From assembly GCA_014898425.1 (NCBI GenBank), contig RCSZ01000008.1, forward strand, positions 507,501 through 571,500: DNA of 64,000 nucleotides. Reading direction: 5' to 3'. Position numbers and translations under genes: made by a program. Below, one piece after another: positions 21,489 to 32,010 of the stretch. Origin of the DNA: Botryotinia globosa. Lineage: Eukaryota > Ascomycota > Leotiomycetes > Helotiales > Sclerotiniaceae. Below the pieces are notes generated by a model. The model was not told the DNA's origin. It ran no database searches and was given only the letters and a program-made list of their open reading frames with translations. Position 1 is the first letter of the stretch, and the number at the start of each line of letters is the position of its first letter.

Positions 21489-23126
21489 ATGTCTCAAGAT
21501 CAAGGACAATCTGCTTCTAGAAAGAAACATTCCACAGGGCGAGAATGGTCGGCTCACGATACAGCCACCATCGAAAGTATGGTGATTGAGCATCCCCATG
21601 AAGATTGGGAGAAACTCCGAGAATTACACGAGGGAGGAAAATACAAACTCTCACAAAGTTATAGTCCAATATTTGTTCAGAAGGAAGTGACGGCTAGATG
21701 GGGGAAAATCGCCGAAAGGACGGAATTCAGTCCAGAACAATGGATGATCTTGTGTAGAGAACGAGATTCCAAAGATCAGACCCATCGCAGCTACAGTAGG
21801 ATTCGGTTGAATTGTTTTCCAGAATACACGAAGAAAACTCTAGAATTAAAGTATCGAAAGTTAAGTGATGAGGATATAAAATATTACCTAAACGAATCTG
21901 CGGCTAATCAGGCGAAGATTGTTCGAACAGAACCGCCAGGGGGGTATGCTTTGAATATGAATCCAGAAGATAATGCCAAATATGTCTATACCACTTGGCT
22001 TGAAGGCAAGGAGAGGCAAGTGATGAATGATGATCAGTATCTCCACAAATACTTCCTGAAATATGGCTTCAAAAATCTCACCATAAACGGCATAAGTCAA
22101 TTCGTCAGGAAAATGAAGAGAAACCACAAACCAGTGCTTAGCTCTATCCCTGCTGTTCCCACCATGAAAGGTATTTGGTGGAATAGAGAGAATCTCAGTT
22201 ATCTGAGACGTATTGCGGAAGAAGAACTGCAGAGTGTTTTTCACGGAGATTGGAAAAGTGTACTTAAATATCGCTTTGAAGGCTTAGGGCTAAATCAGAC
22301 CATGCTCTCACAGAATTATAATGCTCTACGCTCTGGTAAGGCCGCGGTGGAGATTGACGTGCGGATAAATTCTGCAAATCTCAATCGTGAGAAACAAAAT
22401 AAAGTCTTTAAAATTGTGTGGGACAGTGCAAATGATGATTTTGCCCTAGCATACTACTTGTATCGTAATGGAGAGGAATCTCGCAGTACTATGAGGGCAC
22501 ACGAGGAAGTATTCCTGAAACAACATGATTTTAAAGATACTTTAAAGGACGTATACAACCGTGGCAGCGAACTTAACAAAAGAGGATCAAAGCCAAGCGG
22601 CGAAAAGATAGACCTAAGAGCTGGACGACCGGGAGAATACTTGATAGATTTGGAAGATTGGGAATTTCACGAATGGCTTTGTGATACCTCGGATCAAAAT
22701 CCAGGTGAAATCACAGACCTGATGAAGTATCATATGCCGCGATGTGTGAATGAACCAGCTGAAATATACAGTTTACGGCGACATCTTTGGGATACGACGG
22801 GACGTGAAGATATAGAATGTCCATTGAAATTCACTAGAAAATCTACTCCTAAGATAAGCACAAGCACAAGCAAAAGCACAAGCACAAGCACAAGCACTAC
22901 TCGAACACAGAGTAGTAGGGCAAAACTACCCAGTAGTCGAGAACCATCACAACGAACCAATGTTCACGATAATCGAGACCTTTATGAAGTCACTCCTCCG
23001 CCACCTCGAAAATCATCCCACACAAAGCAATCTGCAGAAAGATATGCATCAGGAGGATCGACAAGCGTAAACAAACCAGAACCAGAGCAGCAAAATCGTT
23101 CTCCGTCTAAATTCCGCGAGACCTAA
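21489..23126 (+). CDS. Uncharacterised protein with tryptophan-bearing SANT/Myb-like repeats (tentative)
   Basis: An intronless frame of 545 codons. I do not recognise the family. The N-terminus has repeated segments with spaced tryptophans and basic helices that recall SANT/Myb modules: GREWSAHDTATIESMV (residues about 17-32), EVTARWGKIAERTEFSPEQW (about 67-86), and GIWWNRENLSYLRRIAEEE in the middle. The last 100 residues are disordered: a hexanucleotide repeat (AGCACA, 22856-22898) encodes an S-T-S-T tract, followed by Ser/Pro/Arg-rich sequence. A nuclear or DNA-binding role is a guess. The stop TAA at 23124-23126 is followed by 65 open in-frame codons of the same composition, so it may be a new nonsense mutation or a readthrough site. 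Confidence 0.6.
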   Translation: MSQDQGQSASRKKHSTGREWSAHDTATIESMVIEHPHEDWEKLRELHEGGKYKLSQSYSPIFVQKEVTARWGKIAERTEFSPEQWMILCRERDSKDQTHRSYSRIRLNCFPEYTKKTLELKYRKLSDEDIKYYLNESAANQAKIVRTEPPGGYALNMNPEDNAKYVYTTWLEGKERQVMNDDQYLHKYFLKYGFKNLTINGISQFVRKMKRNHKPVLSSIPAVPTMKGIWWNRENLSYLRRIAEEELQSVFHGDWKSVLKYRFEGLGLNQTMLSQNYNALRSGKAAVEIDVRINSANLNREKQNKVFKIVWDSANDDFALAYYLYRNGEESRSTMRAHEEVFLKQHDFKDTLKDVYNRGSELNKRGSKPSGEKIDLRAGRPGEYLIDLEDWEFHEWLCDTSDQNPGEITDLMKYHMPRCVNEPAEIYSLRRHLWDTTGREDIECPLKFTRKSTPKISTSTSKSTSTSTSTTRTQSSRAKLPSSREPSQRTNVHDNRDLYEVTPPPPRKSSHTKQSAERYASGGSTSVNKPEPEQQNRSPSKFRET

Positions 23127-23324
23127 TCAAGGGGAACTGCATCTCTTGCACCTCGACCAAGTCCTCCTCGGGCCTCGGATAGCACTGCTAGTAACTCAGC
23201 GGTGAAACGATCTGCTACATCGACTGAAAGGAAAGATGGTATTAAACGGACGAGAGAGGGAACTGATCCACGAACAAAGGTGGTAATAGATAGAAGCCAA
23301 GATACACTCGTCCCGAAATCATAA
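23127..23324 (+). other. In-frame 65-codon extension after the stop of the preceding ORF
   Basis: Directly after TAA the same frame stays open to TAA at 23322-23324. The product is Ser/Pro/Thr/Arg/Lys-rich (LAPRPSPPRAS, KRTREGTDPRTK) like the upstream tail. It is either readthrough sequence or the tail of a recently shortened gene. Confidence 0.6.
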
Positions 23325-23828
23325 GACACTATGTCATTCTAGATTTCAAATTGATGTATCAAGAAACAACATTAAATATCATCATATAAGGCGTATCGAG
23401 CCGCAATCTATATTATCCTCCGCTATCACTATTCCACACATTTTCATTTACATATAGTGATCAAATGCTAGTTCAAGAAGGTCACATCTTGAGTTTAAAC
23501 GTTGGAGCAGTCTGGACTGCCCGCCCTGTATATGAGAAAAAACGAATTGTATTTGCTGGTTACTAATCTGGTACTCCTTCCCATCACATACAGACTTCGC
23601 TCGCGTGATTCAAAAACATTTACATTGTGTGTCTGCATGGCGAAACAAAATCAAGAAGCCAAATGAAAATCAACAGCCAACATCCATCTCCACAACTCCA
23701 TCATCCAAACCGCGATACATGAGAATCCGGGCGCAAGTCAATCTCAGAGTCAAGAGTCTTTCTGATCTGCCAAACCCAAAGATGCTCGACATTTGAGCTA
23801 CGCGCAAGTATAGAGTCTCGCGAATCCC
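23325..23828. other. Intergenic between convergent genes
   Basis: Contains the 3' flanks of the gene at 21489 and of the hydrophobin. Nothing else recognised. Confidence 0.5.
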
Positions 23829-24229
23829 CTATGAATTATCTGGAGAACTGCAAATAATACCTTGGCCCAACTATTCGAGCGATTAGTATCTGCACGCAGC
23901 CAGAAAGGCAGGATAACTCACGAGGGGAAGATCGCAGCACATGTTGATTTTTCCAACAGCTGCGCAGATATGGTTGAAAGATGCTATATCGGTGCATGCA
24001 GCCGGTGCTGTTTGGCCTTGAATTAGTGATTTGCTCCGACTGTGGGAGGAGAGTACATACGAGCTTCGCAGTCTAGATCAGCTATACCAAGGACATCAAC
24101 ATCGCAGCATTGGGGGCTACCGCTGCTGCAGATAGCATCTTGTCGAGATACGAGAGTTGCAGGCATTGCAAAAGCAGATGCGAATAAGGCAGTCATGCTG
24201 ACTATGATGCTGATTCTTGAGAAATACAT
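23829..24229 (-). CDS. Class II hydrophobin
   Basis: Three exons: 24061-24229, 23922-24016 and 23829-23870, with introns of 44 and 51 nt, encode 101 aa. A signal peptide (MYFSRISIIVSMTALFASAFA) precedes the class II hydrophobin pattern: ICSSGSPQCCDVDVLGIADL with DC, then FNHICAAVGKINMCC, DLPL and LGQGIIC near the end. Such proteins are secreted, assemble at air-water or wall surfaces, and coat spores or hyphae. The intron after the final CC block is where class II genes often have one. I count nine cysteines rather than eight; the extra one lies in AACTDIASF between the fourth and fifth canonical cysteines. Short length, signal peptide and spacing make the family call firm. Confidence 0.93.
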
Positions 24230-26421
24230 ATTGAAGAAGGATTTTGTATGATAGATTTGGTCAAAGCAAAGTTATTGTGATGATGATACTGAGAACGAAC
24301 TGATGATGATTGTGAAGAGGAAACTTCTTGCACTTTATAGATTTTTCTGAGCTCGTTCCTGTTAACTCTCCTGGTGGCCAACGTAGGTCAGCCATGTCTT
24401 AGGTCAGATACATGATGTCAGTTCACGAATTTTCTTGATATTTAGCACAAGGTGACGATAACATATAGCATGCTATATCCTATCGTTGGAAGTGATATTG
24501 ATGAGAATAGAAAAAGCAATAACATCCAGGGATATCACATGGTGATCATTCGATAACCCGATTATGTGAAGATGAATATACACTTGGATGGTGATTGCCG
24601 AGGACCAATCCCATGGACTACCATTGGTTCCTGACATATAACATCACCAAGTATGAGCGAGCCACTTCACGGAATGCCGGAATCAGCTTTCCAAGGATAG
24701 CTGGAGAGCCCTGGAGGAGCAGAGAGGGTGGCTTTAGAACCCAAAGATCAGCGACTTGCGCATGATATATTGGTCAACATGGCTCAAGCTGAACAATATC
24801 ATGTGCAGACCAAAATCAAAGGTTTTTTCAAAATTCGAGTGTTAATCAATCAATCATTATCTGTTGTTCGAGTAGGAAAGGATTCTTCCAAAGCCTACGA
24901 TTGATCGGACAGTACAGTTTTAGTTAATTTCAAGCATATCTGTAGCCATAATATCATACATAGGTATGTTTGTTTTCTGAGATTCTCTTTCTTTTTCATA
25001 ATAATTATAGGTTAATGTGCACCGTGCACATGAGTTCGTTCAGCTCGAAGACGGGACGGACGGGACGTAACCGTTGTGGAGAATTCATGATACTACAGCA
25101 GCTAAGCTTCAGGGATCGGCTAGCCCCATATCTCCACGCTTGGCGCGATCATCGTGATATATCGTTGGGATTGAAGTATCAATCGGCCATTTTGTCTTGT
25201 TATACGACGTGCATCCGAGCGACGAATTTCGAGGCAGCTATAGCCTCGTGGGCGATTGAGGAATGATGATGCTTCACGACTTAATCTCGATCCATCTTGC
25301 AATATACTCGTATGAAAATGAGCAAGCTTCATGTATCGGCATAACATATCATCATAACATAACAAGTATCGAAGACCTGGCTAGACGGAGCTTCATATCA
25401 AGGCTATTTTTGGTATGCAGATAGACAACCAGTCTTGTCAGAAGAGAAACCATGCCTGCTGCCAAGCAAGGAAAGATCCGATTTTGAAACTCAACCATGT
25501 CACAAACATGCAATATCATGTTGAATTATAGGAAAGGTCCAGAAATTGCATTTCTTGGTCGGCGTGTGGCAAAGGTCTTGCTCAGGTACAGAATTCTTGA
25601 CAATAAATAGGATTTGTAGGCCATGCTGGTAAAAAAAATATCTTGATAAGTCAACAAATTTCACTGATTTACATTCGCGTGGGAAGGAGATCATTATTGA
25701 ACGAGGACGACATTTTCAAAGACTGGTCGAGAAGGATTTGACGTCGAAGCTAGTCGCACTTTCGCATGCAGTGGGTAACCTTAGCTTACTTTTAAAGTCA
25801 CGCATTTATCACGTGAAAGAACCTTTCTCGACATCCTAGCCACCACATCGGAATTTTTTATCTCCCATTGTAACTCGAACCAAATCGTTGGCCAACTTAG
25901 CAAGCCTTGATAGAATGCATACAAAAGGGAATTGGTAATGCTAATCCCTAGATTGGCAGGCGCTCGATGAACAAGCTTAAACGCTGACAGCCCAACGTCA
26001 CTTCATCCATTCAACATGACAGAAATTGAAGTCAAGACCAGTATCTATTCTCTACCTAACACTATTCATCATCGTTCGACTAGGGAGTCTATTTCTACTC
26101 CCTATAATGAAATTGATGGTGCTTCGCGGGATGAATCATAGAACCGATGACCTTTAATGTTCAAATAGTCGAATATTTATCCGCCGTTCCTCCCGCCTAA
26201 CCAATACTCCAATTCTAAATGTTCAATAGCAGAGGGCTTAATGTGAGAGCCATATCAATTTATAGCATTTCTTCTCATCCAAACAAAAGACAGACTTTAT
26301 TCCCGCTTCTCGTTGTCTAGCTGCAGAATACAGAGGTTGATGATAAGTCAAAACGACATGCCAAAGTTTGTGCAAAACATTGTTTCTGTATGTCCTGAGA
26401 AACAATGAGATTAAAACACAA
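24230..26421. other. Intergenic, 2.2 kb
   Basis: The left part is the hydrophobin upstream region. Short frames (for example 24970-25266 plus) show no domain or coding-like composition. Nothing else recognised. Confidence 0.5.
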
Positions 26422-26931
26422 TTACCCCTCGATGCCGTACAGCTTGTTTCGGAACTCTCCTTCGTACAAATTTTCGTGTACCAGTACCTGCTTCGCCATC
26501 GTATTCTTGTGTTTTTCTTCCTCGATTTCCAATTGCTTATTCTTCTTATCAAAATCACAAAGCTCGCGCTGTAACTTTCCAACCTCCAAGAGTGTCTGTT
26601 CCTTCAGCAAGACTTGCTCCTCTTGTCGTAACGCTGCAATTTGTTGTACATGTTTCTGAATCTTTATTTGAAAGTCTTCGATTTGCTTTTGGTGTGCGCG
26701 AATGGCATATTGAGCTTGCGCAAGTGTGTCTTTGGATTGAGTGGACTGTTGGACGATGGCCTCGAGTACTCTGAAATCGGACTGCACGGTGGTATGTTAG
26801 TCAAATGCGGAAGTTTTTTGCAAACAATGAAGAGGAAGAGTGTAAAGCGTAAAGGGCGGGTTGCATAATGGGGTTGAGCTTACCATTTGTTCGGCATTTC
26901 TGCATGCCACTTCGTTGTTCTTGGGCTTCAT
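26422..26931 (-). CDS. Coiled-coil array, copy A
   Basis: Exons 26884-26931 (16 codons) and 26422-26781, with a phase-0 intron GTAAGC...GTGCAG, give 135 aa. Almost the whole second exon is a heptad-rich helix (QYAIRAHQKQIEDFQIKIQK, then ALRQEEQVLLKEQTLLEVGK), ending in a short Tyr/Gly tail. There is no signal peptide or membrane segment. It is the most downstream copy of the array and intact. Its ALRQEEQVLLKEQ resembles the ELKQEEEVILAIQ of copy D, which supports common origin. Function unknown; oligomerisation through the coiled coil is likely. Confidence 0.68.
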
Positions 26932-27924
26932 GGTTGTAGCTTGGGAGTTGGAGTTTGAACTTGTAATTTGAGGTGCTTAACTTTTAAACTCTCAAAGTAT
27001 TCAGGATCATAAAAGCTTTTGATGTCGGAGGCGCATGGAATGAAGACCGAGGAATGACTCAAGGAGAAGAGGAAGTAAAAAAGTAGGAAAACATTGAGGT
27101 CAAGATCGACGAATGTTCACATGTTGGAGATGTGAGTTGTATACTGGAAGTGATTATTCCTTATTCAAAGTTTTCTTTTCTGAATACTTTTTGGGTCTGG
27201 GTATCTAAAATGGACAACTCAGTAAATGACTTCGCAATGTTATTCCCAGTTATTGACCCACATTTTGTAAAATATCATCTAAGCGAGGGCAGTGAATGAA
27301 GTATGTATAAAGTGAAGATATACTCCCAAACCAATCACCACCAGACTCCACCCGCTCATCCAAAAAAAAATCACAATCACCACCAAAAGATGAATGAGCT
27401 TCCTTAAAAAGGATAAAACAAAAAGGTGGTTGTAACAACACCATCCCCTGATTAAGAGACTCTTGATGATGAAGTCAGGCGCTCAGACTAATGGACGCTG
27501 GCCGAAGAGTGAGAACCATTGGCAGAACACATCGTTAGAAACGCTTTTGTGAAGGCTTTTCGCGTACTTGGAATATATATTATGGTAACATCACGCCGCT
27601 ATACTAATGGATGATGATAGCACGGGAAGGGAGTTACCGTCACTGCATCAATGTGGAAGTAAGAGAATGTTTTAGGCAGTTAAATTTCATTTTTTGTTAT
27701 TATTTGAAATGTATTCCATCGTTAAATTTCATTTCTGCGACCGTTCGCATGTTCAATTTCATCGTTTGTGATGATCAATGTATCTTGTATCCAGCTCGAA
27801 AGCGCCGTCTTTGACCCCGATGTCTGAGGCCTGATGGCGCGGAAATTTTAGTATTGGCTCATGAGGAATGAGGATTTAAGATCAAAAGAATCATAAACAT
27901 CAAAGCATGAGAGCAGCAACTTAC
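26932..27924. other. Spacer between array copies A and B
   Basis: No exon recognised. Short frames such as 27250-27444 minus lack support. Confidence 0.45.
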
Positions 27925-28452
27925 ACAGCAAAGTAAAAGACCTAGCCCAAAGCCAAACCGGTTTACAGTCACTCTCGTTTCTTCCATCTTCCTCTACCTC
28001 CTCCAAATCAGAAAGCAATCCCGCTTTCTCTACTTCAGTCCTCAATTTATTGTTCAACTCCTGCTCAAAATTTTCCATTTGCTTTTGAATATTTTCGAGC
28101 TTTGCCGCCTTTTCCTTGCAATCCGTATTGTATTCCTCAAAATCTCGAATTTTTTCTTCCTAGTCAACATTTTCTTGTCTTAGCTTTCGGATGCGTTCTT
28201 CACAAATACGAATATGCTCATTGTTATCTTGGAGATGGAACCATCGAGAATGAATAGATTTCTCGCTCGTTGTGGCGGATTGTGCTTTGATCTGGATAAA
28301 GGGCTCATCAGTCGCTCTTCACGTTGGTATAGAATTTGGCGTCGTATTGAGATAGGAGTTTTGATGTTTGAATGAACTACCTCTTTGGAAGCACTATCTT
28401 TGTTCTTTCCAGAGTTTCCAGTCATCTCGAAAGCACTTCTTTTTGGTGGCAT
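27925..28452 (-). pseudogene. Coiled-coil array, copy B (one nonsense codon)
   Basis: Exon 1, 28381-28452, has 24 codons starting MPPKRSAFEM, the same exon length as copy D and the motif shared with C and D. A phase-0 intron GTAGTT...TCCAG leads to 28291, where a Glu/Lys-rich coiled coil starts (NEHIRICEERIRKLRQENVD). The TAG at 28160-28162 interrupts it. The frame then continues unbroken with EEKIRDFEEYNTDCKEKAAK and on to a GTAAGT donor at 27919-27924, so a third exon may have followed. A single C-to-T or G-to-T change could have made the stop. I call it a recent pseudogene, or an allele-specific null. Confidence 0.65.
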
Positions 28453-28796
28453 ATTTACAGTCTGTCTGATACTGAGTTTTATGTGGAAGTTGAGTGTGTT
28501 TGAGAAGAAAGGAGATCACGGAGTTCTGAGGAAGATAAATTGTAGAGGAGAAGATCTAGTGAATATCGAGAAAGAGCAAAGAGGACTTGGACAGTAAAGT
28601 CACTTTCTAAATTTGAAGTGTTGATTTCCGCTGAAGTCAAGTCAAGTCTAGATGATAGATGTAACATCCCCCCATTCCCACGCATGACTTCTGGCTCTAC
28701 TGCTTGTTGCAAGATCTGTTGATGAGGTAGTGTTAGCATCAAGTCGTAAAGGCAGGATAAATGATTCGTCGGAAAGCGGATCTATGACTTACACAA

Positions 28797-29416
28797 TCAG
28801 GCATTGCCTCCATTCCCCTGATTTTCCACCTTTATCTTTTTCTGAGATGAAATCTCTGCCTCGTCCTGTCCCTTCTCAATCATCGCATCCAATTCCTTCT
28901 TTCCAGACTTTAAGAGTGTCTTCAAAAACTCCTCTCCCGGGTCTTGGGCCGCCAGAACTAATTTCTCCTTTTCTTTGAGTTCACTGATTTCCACTCTGAA
29001 TTCTTCAAGTCTTTGCTCAACACATTGTAGGTTTCTTTGCCTTCTAACAAGTCTCCCTTCGATTTGTCGGATTTCATCCTCGTCTCTTGCAATCTCAGAT
29101 TTTACGGCCGTGGCGTGCAATTCGAGGAGTGTAGAACTTTCTGTTTTGTTATTGATACATCTTTGACATTCTGTGAGCGCTTGTCTGACCTAAGAATAAA
29201 CGCAGTGTCAATTGTAGAGTCAAAACGATTTGAGTATGACAACGAATAAAGATTAACTTTGCTGGCCTTCAGGAAGGGGTCATCTAGCTCAGTCTTGCAG
29301 ATCATTTCGAGAGCGCTTCTTTTCAAGGAAATTTTGATAGTAGACATACTGCCAAGCTTTGGGGTTGAAGTTGAGGATTTTCGACGTTTTACTATTTGTG
29401 AAGATGAGGAGATCAT
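28797..29416 (-). CDS. Coiled-coil array, copy C
   Basis: Exons 29258-29416 (53 codons) and 28797-29189, joined by a phase-0 intron GTTAAT...CTTAG, give 183 aa. Exon 1 has a Ser/Thr/Lys-rich extension followed by the array motif LKRSALEM. Exon 2 is a long helix (EIARDEDEIRQIEGRLVRRQ, then LEEFRVEISELKEKEKLVLA), ending in a basic/acidic tail. The first ATG is used; an internal ATG at residue 24 would give a form closer in length to copies B and D. Four bases after the stop lies a GTAAGT donor. No domain beyond coiled coil seen. Confidence 0.66.
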
Positions 29417-29756
29417 GGGTGTCAAACAAAATAGTGTGAGAACAGAAGCAGCTGATGAGATTTTTTCTGGAGACTCGATTAAAAGGACAACGCTAATGCA
29501 AATCTTATCTTTGAAAATTGAAGTAAATAAAAATGAGGACTTGTATTATCATTAATAAAACTCTAGCGAAATGAAAGCTTGACTGCAGTATATATCGCTA
29601 TAACAGCCGCAAACTTTCCCTATCCCATTCCCAGACAAATCGTCTTCCGCTTCAAATCTGAAAACCTAGAAGCAGAAAGAAATTAGTCTTGACAACATTT
29701 AAACCCGATACTTCATGCATTTGAAAAAATAGTGACTTACATTGCATATTATAGCT

Positions 29757-30344
29757 CTAAATCTCATTTTTGATCATCATCTTCTTCTCTCCATCACCCA
29801 CAATCTTCTCACTCTGATCTTCCTTGCCCTCCTTCTCTAGCGACAAACTCGCCTTCTCCAACTTCCCTTCCAGAAATTCCGTCATGCCTTCCTGCACAGC
29901 TCTCTGCAACTTCTCTTCACGGACTTCTCCTTGCTTTTGAATTGCCAGAATAACTTCCTCTTCCTGTTTCAACTCCACAATTTCCTGTCTGTTCTTTTCG
30001 ATATCTTCCTTGTACTCTTTATTTGTTTGCTCAAGTTCTCCCACAAATTTCTGAGCATTCTTGATGTATTGTTTCCAAATTCTGATATCCCTTTCATGAC
30101 GTGCGATGATTATACTACTGTGGCGAATCAAGGACCCAAACTCTCCAGTTTCATTATTACTGAAAGAGACTTTGTCTGCATTCTCTTTGAGCATCTCTTT
30201 TATCTAAATAGAGAGTAATTAGAGAGATCTATGGCATATAGATATGGGAAATTTATATTATAGATTACTCACTCTCTTCAGTTGACCACTCTCGGCCTTT
30301 CCAGAGCTTTCCATCATTTCGGGGGCAGTTCTTTTTGGAATCAT
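29757..30344 (-). CDS. Coiled-coil array, copy D
   Basis: Exons 30273-30344 (24 codons) and 29757-30203, joined by a phase-0 intron GTGAGT...TTTAG, give 172 aa. The start MIPKRTAPEM aligns with copies B and C, and exon 1 has the same length as in B. Exon 2 is a long heptad-rich helix (ERDIRIWKQYIKNAQKFVGE, NRQEIVELKQEEEVILAIQK), then an acidic Lys/Glu-rich C-terminus. The product is soluble and strongly charged. A GTAAGT donor follows the TAG stop by 16 bases, as in C and E. It is the clearest intact member and a good query for finding relatives. Confidence 0.7.
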
Positions 30345-30825
30345 GTTGAGAATTGGGAGATAATACCAGGCTGAAACTTTGATACAAGGTGGATTTTTTT
30401 AGATAGCTTGAACACGTTGGGGAGTATCGTCTGCTTGGACGTCGGAGAATTTCAGGATTGTGGATATTGTGAGAAGTAGATGGAGAGAGTGTGACTTTAA
30501 GTGGGTGCAAGCTGAGATACGTAAATGGAGGAAATTTATTTCACTTTCAAGAGCGAAGCTAGAATCTATAAGAGTACTGGTCTGCATTCAAAGAAGTCTA
30601 CCCTAGTTCTTAGTTTTTGGAGGGCCGTGTATAGTCATTAACGTCGACCTCCCCTCTGCAGTGTAATGACCATGATCTCCACCCGCAAAATGAATCACTA
30701 ACCCGCACTTGAAATCCTTGGATCTATTCGTTCTGTATGAAAGAAATAATAATTAGTATCTGATGCTAGAAGCGAAGACAAATAAACCGACAGCCGGAAT
30801 GAAAATGGTTTCACACAACATACCC

Positions 30826-31291
30826 TCACGCGTTTTCTTTAGCCAACTCTTTGTCCGCCAAACTCTCCAAATGCTTTAGTACCATCTCACCAACGGCAAT
30901 AGAACATGACAATTCCATCTCGAGATCCTCTCTAAGGCTTTTGAGCTCCACCATGGTTTGTTTGGCGTGTGTCAACCCTCTACGAAGACTTGGCTCCAGC
31001 CTCTGCCTTTTCTGGTGAGAAGCCCGTTGATACTTTTCAACGGACAATTGGCTTTGCTCTTCGAGATCACGAATGGATATTCTAACCTTACGGAGACTCA
31101 TGGTGACTTTTTCGCTTCTTTCTTGGAAGATTGGCATCATGTGAAATGTTTGGGCCTACAAGGGCGGATTAGTATTATATCATGTAGACGCAGAGGAAGC
31201 GCGCTCGCTGGAAATATCAGCGCCTGCATTTACTCACAAAATTTAATGCACTGAGTTCTACAGCTAGGTCTGCGGCAGTCATTCCCTCCAT
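30826..31291 (-). CDS. Coiled-coil array, copy E
   Basis: Exons 31238-31291 (18 codons, MEGMTAADLAVELSALNF) and 30826-31155, joined by a phase-0 intron GTGAGT...TGTAG, give 127 aa. Exon 2 is helical and basic (KVRISIRDLEEQSQLSVEKY, KQTMVELKSLREDLEMELS) and ends KELAKENA. The KRSA motif of B-D is absent, so kinship rests on gene structure, strand and composition. A GTATGT donor-like site sits two bases after the stop. Function unknown. Confidence 0.6.
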
Positions 31292-31574
31292 GTTTGCTAA
31301 ATGAAGTTCGAAGATGGGATTTTGGGTGGAGAATTCGAGAGGTTTAAAGATATCAAAATCTTGATGTGAGTACCTAGGCAGGTATTTTAAGATATTTTCC
31401 AAGTAAAAGATTACTTAGCGAAAGGTCACAAGTCCAATATTCACTGAAAGCAATATACATTGAAGATTTTCAAAATTATATTGACTTTTGAAAGTTAATG
31501 GCATGCAGAAAATGATTGATATTCACTTCTTTATACCAGAGAGGTACCCTAAAATAGGTACTCTTTGCAGTCTT

Positions 31575-32010
31575 TTATTTCTCCATCAAATCCTCAATTC
31601 GCTTCATACATGCCTTCTCGATGGTAATGCACTCTTTTATCAACTCATTGACTTCCTTTTCACCCTCCTCCCCGGCAGCATTCATTTTATCAAGTGTTCC
31701 CATGATGGAGGTTATAAGGTTTTGATTCTGTCTTCGACATTCTGGAGGAAAAAAGTCGTACATTGCGATTATAGAGCGAACCTTTTCTTCTGACTGACGA
31801 GAATTTGTTCTGGCTTTTGCGATTAAATCGACATGTTCTTGAGTTTTGCTTTTTGCCACTGGTAGGAACCCACTTATTACTTGGTCCTAGGTAGATAACA
31901 TAAATTGGATTTCATATATACAAGGAGAATGATGAGGAGTACCTGAGTTTACTTATGAGAGCGGGTGTTCCAATATTTGCGATCATTTCAGATACCTCAG
32001 GTGATAACAT
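31575..32010 (-). CDS. Coiled-coil array, copy F (splice model uncertain)
   Basis: Exon 1 from the ATG at 32010 (MLSPEVSEMIANIGTPALIS) ends at a CAG|GTACTC donor at 31943. The frame is kept if the acceptor is the AAG before 31872, giving exon 2 at 31575-31872 and 121 aa. The better-looking CTAG acceptor (exon from 31886) would shift the frame, so this copy may be mildly damaged. Exon 2 is helical (KTQEHVDLIAKARTNSRQSE, MGTLDKMNAAGEEGEKEVNE, KACMKRIEDLMEK). It would be the only array member without a phase-0 intron, itself a sign of decay or of a wrong model. Confidence 0.5.
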
